A stretch of 49,729 bases of DNA from Eubacterium sp. (GTDB lineage: Bacteria > Bacillota > Clostridia > Lachnospirales > Lachnospiraceae). Below, piece after piece: positions 42,898 to 49,729 of this stretch. Position 1 is the first letter of the stretch, and every line of letters starts with the position of its first letter. The translations under genes were made by a program, and so were the position numbers. The notes below the pieces were generated by a model. It did not search any database, was not told the DNA's origin, and saw only the letters and a program-made list of their open reading frames with translations. The DNA lies in NCBI GenBank assembly GCA_017514785.1, contig JAFWIO010000073.1:1-49729 (forward strand), read 5' to 3'.

Positions 42898-44172
42898 ATG
42901 GTAAAAAAAGAAATGATTGCCATGCTATTGGCAGGCGGACAAGGTAGCAGACTAGGAGTGCTAACAGCCAAAGTAGCGAAACCAGCAGTTGCTTTTGGAG
43001 GAAAGTATAAGATTATCGACTTCCCACTAAGCAACTGTATTAATTCTGGAATCGATACAGTGGGTGTTTTGACTCAGTACCAACCATTAAGATTGAATTC
43101 ACATATCGGAATCGGAATCCCTTGGGACCTTGATAGAAATATCGGCGGTGTCACAGTGCTTCCACCATATGAAAAGAGTGAACATACAGAGTGGTACACA
43201 GGTACAGCGAATGCTATTTTCCAAAACATTGAGTATATGGAAAGCTATAATCCTGACTATGTTTTGATTTTGTCGGGAGATCATATCTATAAAATGGATT
43301 ACGAGGCAATGCTTGATTTCCATAAGGAAAAAGGCGCGGATGTAACTATTGCAGCTATGCCAGTTCCTTGGGAAGAAGCTAGTAGATTTGGCGTTGTGGT
43401 AGCGGACGACGAACACAAAGTTTCAGAGTTCCAGGAAAAGCCAGCTGAGCCAAAGAGTAATCTTGCTTCTATGGGAATTTATATTTTCTCATGGCCAGTG
43501 CTTCGCGACGCACTAATCAAACTTAAAGATCAACCAAACTGTGACTTTGGTATGCACGTAATCCCTTACGTTCACGAGCAGAAGGGTAACGCGTATGTTT
43601 ATGAGTACACAGGATATTGGAAAGACGTTGGAACTCTAAGTTCATACTGGGAAGCAAACATGGAGCTTATCGATATAGTTCCAGACTTCAACCTATATGA
43701 AGAGTTCTGGAGAATCTACACTAGAAACGATTCACTTCCACCACAGTACATTTCGGACAATGCAAAGATAGAGAGAAGTATTGTATCGGAAGGCTGTGAT
43801 GTCAGAGGAACTATTGCAAACTCAGTTGTCAGCTCAAACGTTAAGGTGGGCGATGGAGCAGAGATAAATGATTCCATTATCATGACTGGTTGTAGAATCG
43901 GTAAAGGCGCAAAGATTAACAAAGCAATTATAGCTGAGGACACAGTGATCGGAGACAATGTAGTTATTGGCGAAGGTGAATATGCGGACTCAGAATTAAA
44001 TAAGAAAATTTATAACTGCGATTTAACTGTTATAGGAGAGGACTCAGTGATTCCAGACGGAGTAACTATCGGAAAGAACGTTGCTATATCAGGCGTTACG
44101 GAAAAGTCCGACTATCCAAAGGGCAAGTTAGAATCAGGAAGTTATATTGTAAAGGCAGGTGAGCTAGAATGA
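42898..44172 (+). CDS. glgC: Glucose-1-phosphate adenylyltransferase, catalytic subunit
   Basis: A 424-aa ADP-glucose pyrophosphorylase making ADP-glucose for glycogen. The nucleotide-binding motif [10 protein letters not shown] (11-20) with [16 protein letters not shown] is intact, and GDHIYKMDY carries the metal-binding Asp. A left-handed beta-helix (about 290-400) follows with hexapeptide repeats. AGAGGTGAG precedes ATG 42898. It overlaps glgD by ATGA. Together with glgB (27.8 kb) it gives the first and branching steps of glycogen synthesis; glgA is not in the window. Confidence 0.96.
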   Translation: MVKKEMIAMLLAGGQGSRLGVLTAKVAKPAVAFGGKYKIIDFPLSNCINSGIDTVGVLTQYQPLRLNSHIGIGIPWDLDRNIGGVTVLPPYEKSEHTEWYTGTANAIFQNIEYMESYNPDYVLILSGDHIYKMDYEAMLDFHKEKGADVTIAAMPVPWEEASRFGVVVADDEHKVSEFQEKPAEPKSNLASMGIYIFSWPVLRDALIKLKDQPNCDFGMHVIPYVHEQKGNAYVYEYTGYWKDVGTLSSYWEANMELIDIVPDFNLYEEFWRIYTRNDSLPPQYISDNAKIERSIVSEGCDVRGTIANSVVSSNVKVGDGAEINDSIIMTGCRIGKGAKINKAIIAEDTVIGDNVVIGEGEYADSELNKKIYNCDLTVIGEDSVIPDGVTIGKNVAISGVTEKSDYPKGKLESGSYIVKAGELE

Positions 44173-45287
44173 GAGTATTAGGAATTGTTTTAGCCGGCGG
44201 AAATAATAAAAAGATGGATCAGCTTTCAAAGAAGAGAGCTATTTCTGCTATGCCTATGGCTGGTAGCTATAGAGCTATCGACTTTACATTAAGTAACATG
44301 ACAAATTCACACGTACAAAAGGTAGCAGTACTAACACAGTACAATGCGTGGTCGCTAAATGAGCACCTAAGTTCATCCAAGTGGTGGGATTTTGGTCGTA
44401 AGCAAGGTGGTTTGTTTGTATTCACACCATCTATCACTGCGGAGAATGGTTTCTGGTACAGAGGTACAGCGGACGCTATCGCGCAGAACCTATCATTCTT
44501 AAAGAAGAGCCACGAGCCTTATGTAATTATCACATCAGGAGATGGAATCTATAAACTAGATTACAACGATGTGCTAGATCAACACGTAGAGACTGGCGCG
44601 GACATGACTATTGTCTGCAAAGAAATGCCAGCTGGCACAGATTTGTCAAGCTACGGTGTTGTAAAGACTGATGATACAGGTCGCATCACAGACTTTGAAG
44701 AGAAGCCTGTTGAGACTGAAGGAAACCTAGTTTCTACAGGTATCTATGTTATTCGTAGAAGACTTCTTATCCAGATGATCGAGAAGTGTATCGCGGAAGA
44801 TAGATACGATATTGTAAACGACATCATCATCAGAAATAAAAACGCAAAGAAATTCCATGTATACAAAATGGATTCATATTGGAGAAATGTTGCGAGCGTT
44901 GAAAACTACTTTGATGCAAACATGGATTTCCTAAATCCAGACGTTAGAGATTATTTCTTTAATCAGTATCCAGACATCTATTCAAAAGTAGATGACTTGC
45001 CTCCGGCAAAGTACAATCCTGGAGCTGATATTGGAAACTCTCTAATCTCAAGTGGTTGTATCGTGAACGGCGAAGTAAAAGACTCAGTAGTGTTCACTCA
45101 AGCGTATGTTGGAAACAAAGCAAAAATTAAAAATTCAATTATCCTAAATGACGTTTATATTGGCGATGGAGCAGAGATTGAGAATTGTATCGTGGAGAGT
45201 CACAGTACAATTAATCCAGGCGAGAAGCGTGGTAAGAAGGGTGAAATCACAATCATAAACGAAAAGAATTTCAGATACGGGCTATAA
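44169..45287 (+). CDS. glgD: GlgD-type paralogue of glucose-1-phosphate adenylyltransferase
   Basis: A 372-aa paralogue of GlgC translated by a 4-base overlap. The nucleotide-binding motif is degenerate ([20 protein letters not shown]), missing the canonical GxGxRL of GlgC, whereas the sugar-phosphate region ([34 protein letters not shown]) is conserved. In Bacillus-type systems GlgD is a poorly active subunit that stimulates GlgC. No terminator is seen before spoVG. Confidence 0.93.
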   Translation: MRVLGIVLAGGNNKKMDQLSKKRAISAMPMAGSYRAIDFTLSNMTNSHVQKVAVLTQYNAWSLNEHLSSSKWWDFGRKQGGLFVFTPSITAENGFWYRGTADAIAQNLSFLKKSHEPYVIITSGDGIYKLDYNDVLDQHVETGADMTIVCKEMPAGTDLSSYGVVKTDDTGRITDFEEKPVETEGNLVSTGIYVIRRRLLIQMIEKCIAEDRYDIVNDIIIRNKNAKKFHVYKMDSYWRNVASVENYFDANMDFLNPDVRDYFFNQYPDIYSKVDDLPPAKYNPGADIGNSLISSGCIVNGEVKDSVVFTQAYVGNKAKIKNSIILNDVYIGDGAEIENCIVESHSTINPGEKRGKKGEITIINEKNFRYGL

Positions 45288-45317
45288 TTAGGTGGCATAT
45301 TTTTACAGGGTACAAAT

Positions 45318-45349
45318 ATATACAAAAAAGTGTAAAAATATGCAAAAAA
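45318..45349. repeat. Two 12-bp direct repeats 20 bp apart upstream of spoVG
   Basis: ATATACAAAAAA (45318-45329) and ATATGCAAAAAA (45338-45349) are offset by exactly 20 bp, about two helical turns, just upstream of the spoVG -35. They may be a regulator site or simply intrinsically bent A-tracts. Confidence 0.35.
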
Positions 45350-45352
45350 CAT

Positions 45353-45380
45353 TTGTAATTTTTCAAAAGTTTGCTATGAT
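45353..45380 (+). promoter_or_regulatory. Promoter of spoVG
   Basis: TTGTAA (45353-45358) and TATGAT (45375-45380), 16-base spacing, with TGC extension before the -10. About 80 bases of leader follow. Confidence 0.55.
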
Positions 45381-45465
45381 TATACATAGGTCGATAATTG
45401 GATTATCGCTTAAAAGTTTTTAGGTGGTGACGGACAAATTCGTACTAACAATAAGGAGGACATGT

Positions 45466-45783
45466 ATGAACATTACAGATGTAAGAGTGCGCAAGATGTT
45501 GAAAGAGAGTAACTTGAAAGCAGTAGCTTCCATTACTATCGATGATGACTTTGTTGTTCATGACATCAAGGTCGTAGAAGGAGAGAAAGGTTTATTCATC
45601 GCAATGCCATCTAGAAAGGCTGCCGATGGTGAATATAGAGACATTGCTCATCCAATCAACTCAGCAACAAGATCTAACATCCAAGAGATTGTACTTGATG
45701 CTTACGAGAAGGTTCTTATGGAAGAGCCAGCAGAAGAAGCAGCTCCAGCAGCAGAAGCAGAAGCTCCAGCTGAGGAAGCGTAA
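45466..45783 (+). CDS. spoVG: SpoVG-type RNA/DNA-binding regulator
   Basis: A 105-aa protein. Residues 1 to about 85 match SpoVG ([52 protein letters not shown]), a widespread nucleic-acid-binding regulator. The last 20 residues are an Ala/Glu-rich acidic tail ([20 protein letters not shown]), probably disordered. ATG 45466 has GGAGG upstream; an upstream in-frame ATG at 45462 is not in frame and an in-frame GTG at 45424 lacks a site. SpoVG does not by itself show that the organism sporulates. Confidence 0.93.
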   Translation: MNITDVRVRKMLKESNLKAVASITIDDDFVVHDIKVVEGEKGLFIAMPSRKAADGEYRDIAHPINSATRSNIQEIVLDAYEKVLMEEPAEEAAPAAEAEAPAEEA

Positions 45784-45811
45784 GTTACAATTTAAGGATT
45801 TTTAAGAAGAA

Positions 45812-45841
45812 GGCGATAGGGGTCTAATGACCACTATCGCC
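45812..45841. terminator. Hairpin after spoVG
   Basis: GGCGATAG-g-GGTC TAAT GACC-a-CTATCGCC is a near-perfect 12-bp stem after the stop codon. There is no T tract, so termination in the plus direction is uncertain. Confidence 0.55.
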
Positions 45842-45949
45842 GAATTCTTATGCTCTAGAAAAGATAATCTAGTTATCGGTTAAAGAAAAGACACAGCAAA
45901 CAAAGAAAAGGCAAAGAGAAAGCAGGCAGACATAACAAAGAGGAAGATT

Positions 45950-46513
45950 ATGTACGTAATAGTAGGACTTGGAAACCCAAGCAAAAAATATGATAAGACA
46001 AGACACAATGTGGGATTTGACGTGATAGACGAATTAGCATCTAAGTTGGACATAGATGTTAAGACAAAGCGCCACAGAGCACTTTGCGGAATTGGAAATG
46101 TAAACGGCGAGAAAGTCATACTCGTTAAACCACAGACATATATGAACTCAAGCGGAGAGGCAGTCAAAAAGGTAGTGGATTTCTATAAACTAGACTCCAC
46201 ACAAAATTTGATTGTTATTTCTGATGATATAAATTTGGACATTGGAAGAATTAGAATTAGAAAGAGCGGAAGTGCCGGCGGGCACAACGGTCTTAAGAAT
46301 ATAATCGCACACCTAAAGAGCGAGGACTTTACAAGAGTGCGTGTGGGCGTGGGCGAGAACGGTGGAAACTCAGATTTGATCAAGCACGTTTTAGGAAAGT
46401 TTAGCAAGGCTGAGCGTGCAAAGATAGACGAGGCAGCTAAGACATCAGCAGATGCTATCTTAGATATAATCGAGCACGACGAAGAATACGCAATGAATAA
46501 ATACAATTCATAA
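45950..46513 (+). CDS. pth: Peptidyl-tRNA hydrolase
   Basis: A 187-aa enzyme that frees tRNA from peptidyl-tRNA released during translation. Signature GLGNPSKKYDKTRHNVG (6-22) includes Asn9 and catalytic His19; KPQTYMNSSGEAV, SDDINLDIGRIRIRKSGSAG and GHNGLKNI follow. AGAGGAAG precedes ATG 45950. pth next to mfd is a conserved pair in Firmicutes, which also supports calling the next gene mfd. Confidence 0.97.
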   Translation: MYVIVGLGNPSKKYDKTRHNVGFDVIDELASKLDIDVKTKRHRALCGIGNVNGEKVILVKPQTYMNSSGEAVKKVVDFYKLDSTQNLIVISDDINLDIGRIRIRKSGSAGGHNGLKNIIAHLKSEDFTRVRVGVGENGGNSDLIKHVLGKFSKAERAKIDEAAKTSADAILDIIEHDEEYAMNKYNS

Positions 46514-46547
46514 AACACAACCGGCTTAATTTAAAGGAAGATGCCAA

Positions 46548-46571
46548 ATGGCATTTTATATATACTCATGA
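46548..46571 (+). CDS. Possible 7-codon leader ORF coupled to mfd
   Basis: ATG 46548 has AAAGGA 9 bases upstream and encodes MAFYIYS followed by TGA at 46569-46571. The stop overlaps the mfd ATG (46568-46570) as ATGA. mfd itself has no ribosome binding site in the expected place, so re-initiation from this mini-ORF is possible. It is very short, so chance is a serious alternative. Confidence 0.3.
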   Translation: MAFYIYS

Positions 46572-49500
46572 AGCAATACTTTAGATATCCTTTAGAAAAC
46601 TTAAATGAGTATGAGAGAGTGAAAGAGGCGATGGCGCTTGGAAGTTCAGTTCAAGTGACTGGCTTAGAAGCAGCAGGCCTTTCTCACATGATCTCAGGAT
46701 TGAACGAGGGCTATAAACAAAAAGTCGTCGTTACTTTTGATGCCATAAAGGCCCAGGAACTATGCGATGATCTAAGAAGTTTTGGGGTGGATGCCATCCT
46801 TTATCCGTCAAAGGATTTGATATTCTTTAGCGCGGATGTGCACGGAAGCTACATCCTAAAACAGCGCCTAGAGTTTATTAAAAAAGTGGTTAAAGGCGAG
46901 GAGTTTACTGTGGTACTAACAGTGGATGCATTCCTCGATAAAATCATGCCACTTAAAAAAATCAAGAGCCACTTCCTAAACATAGAAGCGGGCGAGCAGA
47001 TAAACATAGACGACCTAAGGGCTAAGTTTGTGGAGATGGGATATGAGAGCGTGGACCAGATTGAGAGCCCAGGTCAGTTCTCAGTGCGCGGAAGTATAGT
47101 GGATGTGTATACGCTAACGGACGAGGTTCCATTCAGAATAGACTTCTTCGACGATGAGATAGAAGAGATTAAAAGTTTCGATGTGGATTCGCAAAGATCC
47201 ATTGAGAAAATTGATAGCATAAAACTTTATCCAGCGAATGAATATATTTTAGATGAGCAGCAGATTGAAAAAGGCGTGAAAGCCATAAGGAATGAACTAG
47301 AAACTCAGGCTGGAAAGCTAGAAGATAACGCGGAAGATGGAGATGATGCTGCCAGCAGACTTCGCTATACCGTGGAAGAATTTTTGACAGCGGTTGATAT
47401 CGACCCAACTAGCCCTGCGTATGATTCGTATGTAAACTATTTCTTCAAAGACTTGGTAAGTTTGATTGATTATTTTGAAAACCCAGTGTTCTTTATCGAT
47501 GAGCCAAATAGGGTTGCGGAGAAACTAAGCTCAACTAGCATGGAGTTTGCAGAGAGCATGTCAAACCGCCTCGGCAAAGGATACGTGCTACCGGGTCAGA
47601 TAGATATCATCTGGGACAAAGAAGATATCTTACGAAAGATAAATAAAGAAGCAAAAGTGATGTTTACCACAATCGCGCAGAAGGCCAAGGCCTTTGACGT
47701 GGACACTCAGGTGGAGATGGAGTGTAAGAATGTGCACTCGTACAACGGCCATTTTGAGATGTTGGTTAGCGATTTGGAAAATTATAAGAAGCGCGACTTT
47801 GCGGTTTTGATTACAACTAGTTCGACCACTAGGGGGAAGAGAATGGCGAAGGAGCTGATGGACCAGGGACTAAATGCATACTTTGTCGATCAAAACGAAG
47901 TTTCAGACAAGGTGCCTCAGGGCAAAGAGGTAATGCTTGTTAAGGATAGATTGAAGGCGGGATTTATTTATCCGCTGCTTAAGTATGCCGTGATTACGGA
48001 CTCGGATATTTTTGGTGAGAAGCGTCGTCGCCAAAGAAAGAAGAGCACTTACAAGGGTAGCGTGATTTCAGGTTTCGCAGATTTGAACGTGGGCGATTAC
48101 GTGGTGCATGAGAATCATGGACTTGGAATTTACCGCGGAATAGAGGAAGTGGAAGTTGAGGACATAAAGAAGGATTACATCAAGATTGAGTATGCGAACA
48201 ATAGCTTTTTATATGTGCCAGCTACGCAGCTTGATGTTATTCAAAAATATGCGGACGCGGAGGCGAAGCCTCCTAAATTAAATAGATTGGGCGGCCAGGA
48301 ATGGTCTAGAACAAAAGGAAAAGTTAAGAGGGCTGTCGACGAGATAGCTGAGGAACTAGTAGATTTGTATGCTACTAGAGATAAAGGGACTGGATTTAGA
48401 TTCTCGCCAGATAATGAGTGGCAAAGAGAGTTTGAAGAACTGTTCACCCACGAGGAGACTGACGATCAGCTAGAGGCTATCAAAGAAGTTAAGAAAGATA
48501 TGCAGAGCACCAAAATCATGGATCGCTTGATTTGTGGTGACGTGGGATTTGGTAAAACAGAAGTGGCACTAAGGGCTGCTTTTAAAGCGGTGCAAGATGG
48601 AAAGCAGGTGGCATACCTAGTTCCAACTACGGTTTTGGCGCAGCAGCATTACAAGACATTTGTACAGCGCTTCAAAGACTTCCCGGTTAGAGTGGAGATG
48701 CTATCGCGCTTTAGAACAAAGGCAAATATAAATCAGACTATAAAAGATTTGAAGAGTGGAACTGTGGAGATTGTGATTGGAACACACAGACTGCTCTCGA
48801 AGGACGTTAAGTTTAATGACCTTGGACTTCTAATCATAGACGAAGAACAGCGCTTTGGTGTGAAGCATAAAGAGCGCATCAAAGAACTTAAAAATAGCGT
48901 AGATGTAATAACGCTAACGGCCACACCTATTCCAAGAACTCTTCATATGAGTTTGATTGGTGTTAGGGATATGTGTATTATGACCGAGGCTCCGCAGGAT
49001 AGAATGCCTATCCAGACATTTGTAATGGAGTATAATGATGAGACTGTTAGGGATGCGATAAACCGCGAGCTTTACAGAAAAGGTCAGGTGTTCTATGTCT
49101 ACAACAAGATAGAGACTATCGCAAATATGGCAGCGCGCATTCAGAAGGCTGTTCCGCATGCTAGGGTTGCGTATGCTCACGGACAGATGAGCGAGCGCCA
49201 GCTTGAAGATATAATGTACGATTTTGTAAATGGCGACATAGATGTTTTAGTTTCAACCACAATCATTGAGACTGGTCTAGACATTCCAAACGCAAATACA
49301 ATAATCATCCACAACGCAGAGAGAATGGGGCTTTCACAGCTTTACCAGCTTCGTGGACGTGTGGGTAGATCTAATCGAAATGCGTATGCATTTATGATGT
49401 ACAGTCGTGAAAAAGTCTTGAGCGAAGTGGCAGAAAAGAGACTAAGTGCCATTAGAAGTTTTACGGACCTCGGCTCTGGTGTAAAGATTGCTATGCGTGA

Positions 49501-49729
49501 TTTGGAAATCCGTGGTGCTGGAAATATATTGGGTGCTTCGCAGAGCGGACATATGGGAGAGGTTGGATATGACCTTTACTGCAAACTGCTAGAGGAAGCG
49601 ATCTCTATCAAGAAGGGCAACAAGCCTAAGGAAGACTTCGAGACAAAGATAGATATAAACGAGGACGCATTTGTCCCACCAACATATATTACAAACGAAT
49701 CTCTAAAGATGGACATCTACAAACGAATC
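46568..49729 (+). CDS. mfd: Transcription-repair coupling factor Mfd (3' end beyond window)
   Basis: The frame is open from ATG 46568 to the window edge (1054 codons, no stop), so the C-terminal end (roughly 100-130 residues of the usual ~1150-1180) is missing. Visible: UvrB-like N-terminal modules, the RNA polymerase interaction domain (around [16 protein letters not shown]), Walker A GDVGFGKT (657-664), DEEQ (758-761) and the helicase motifs TATPIPRTL and QLRGRVGRS. Mfd removes stalled RNA polymerase at DNA lesions and recruits UvrA. It has no ribosome binding site of its own; a short coupled ORF may supply one, or translation may begin at the in-frame ATG 46541, whose AAAGGA is too close. 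Confidence 0.96.
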   Translation, partial: MKQYFRYPLENLNEYERVKEAMALGSSVQVTGLEAAGLSHMISGLNEGYKQKVVVTFDAIKAQELCDDLRSFGVDAILYPSKDLIFFSADVHGSYILKQRLEFIKKVVKGEEFTVVLTVDAFLDKIMPLKKIKSHFLNIEAGEQINIDDLRAKFVEMGYESVDQIESPGQFSVRGSIVDVYTLTDEVPFRIDFFDDEIEEIKSFDVDSQRSIEKIDSIKLYPANEYILDEQQIEKGVKAIRNELETQAGKLEDNAEDGDDAASRLRYTVEEFLTAVDIDPTSPAYDSYVNYFFKDLVSLIDYFENPVFFIDEPNRVAEKLSSTSMEFAESMSNRLGKGYVLPGQIDIIWDKEDILRKINKEAKVMFTTIAQKAKAFDVDTQVEMECKNVHSYNGHFEMLVSDLENYKKRDFAVLITTSSTTRGKRMAKELMDQGLNAYFVDQNEVSDKVPQGKEVMLVKDRLKAGFIYPLLKYAVITDSDIFGEKRRRQRKKSTYKGSVISGFADLNVGDYVVHENHGLGIYRGIEEVEVEDIKKDYIKIEYANNSFLYVPATQLDVIQKYADAEAKPPKLNRLGGQEWSRTKGKVKRAVDEIAEELVDLYATRDKGTGFRFSPDNEWQREFEELFTHEETDDQLEAIKEVKKDMQSTKIMDRLICGDVGFGKTEVALRAAFKAVQDGKQVAYLVPTTVLAQQHYKTFVQRFKDFPVRVEMLSRFRTKANINQTIKDLKSGTVEIVIGTHRLLSKDVKFNDLGLLIIDEEQRFGVKHKERIKELKNSVDVITLTATPIPRTLHMSLIGVRDMCIMTEAPQDRMPIQTFVMEYNDETVRDAINRELYRKGQVFYVYNKIETIANMAARIQKAVPHARVAYAHGQMSERQLEDIMYDFVNGDIDVLVSTTIIETGLDIPNANTIIIHNAERMGLSQLYQLRGRVGRSNRNAYAFMMYSREKVLSEVAEKRLSAIRSFTDLGSGVKIAMRDLEIRGAGNILGASQSGHMGEVGYDLYCKLLEEAISIKKGNKPKEDFETKIDINEDAFVPPTYITNESLKMDIYKRI

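Noticed and set aside
45880..46167. Minus-strand open frame across the pth start
   Set aside because: It overlaps the pth promoter and coding start, with no recognised product.

Overview
The window is an AT-rich, low-GC chromosomal segment of a Gram-positive anaerobe, most likely a member of the Lachnospiraceae (Clostridia). This is inferred from a monoderm-type Tad (Flp pilus) locus with Flp1-like and DUF5702 proteins, a DUF6382-FHA protein, a DUF5711-CvpA pair, a GlgC/GlgD pair, secreted proteins with lysine-rich FN3-like and Big_2 domains, and a GH3 beta-glucosidase of the permuted domain order known from rumen Firmicutes. Most starts carry strong AGGAGG-like ribosome binding sites, and many promoters have an extended -10 (TGnTATAAT).

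Layout. 0.1-9.5 kb: a tightly packed Tad operon (TadZ/CpaE-like, TadA, TadB, TadC, Flp1-like pilin, DUF5702, two TadE-like pseudopilins, prepilin peptidase, FHA protein). 9.5-12.2 kb: sirtuin, DUF5711, CvpA. 12.3-15.6 kb: tRNA-Cys and two secreted cell-surface proteins (Thr/Pro-rich FN3-like; Big_2-NlpC/P60). 15.7-16.9 kb: rpsF-ssb-rpsR. 17.1-19.1 kb: a large membrane protein (DUF975-like plus CmpB-like permease). 19.2-20.9 kb (minus): phenylacetate-CoA ligase and a double-ACT protein. 21-23.8 kb: GH3 beta-glucosidase. 23.9-25.2 kb (minus): a HipBA/HipBST-like toxin-antitoxin module with a perfect palindromic operator. 25.4-34.9 kb: aconitase-superfamily hydratase, GlgB, a membrane-anchored propeller-like protein, SbcD- and SbcC/YhaN-like proteins. 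35.0-37.5 kb: three very AT-rich secreted proteins (LRR; InlB repeat; a paralogous unknown). 37.6-42.8 kb (minus): prs, DnaC-like, DnaD-like and murC. 42.9-46.5 kb: glgC, glgD, spoVG, pth. 46.6 kb to the end: mfd, cut by the window edge.

The genes combine an accessory envelope and adhesion programme (Tad pilus, secreted Big_2/FN3/LRR/InlB proteins) with glycogen synthesis (glgB apart from glgCD), beta-glucoside use, primosome loading (DnaD/DnaC) with nucleotide precursor supply (prs), and information-processing genes.

The most unusual signals are non-coding. Three long bidirectional terminators share one conserved ~16-nt loop on otherwise different stems. A compact, almost fully paired cloverleaf-like element of about 140 bp lies between two convergent genes. 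The dnaD leader has interleaved perfect inverted repeats, i.e. a potential pseudoknot or switch. Three tandem, inverted, degenerate copies of the rpsR 3' end lie downstream of rpsR. A nested palindrome followed by a T run lies inside the 5' coding region of the NlpC/P60 gene. The most unusual protein-level signal is the split HipA-like module, whose antitoxin carries an extra C-terminal domain. No CRISPR array, rRNA, IS element or prophage is visible. All assignments come from reading the sequence; no database search was run.
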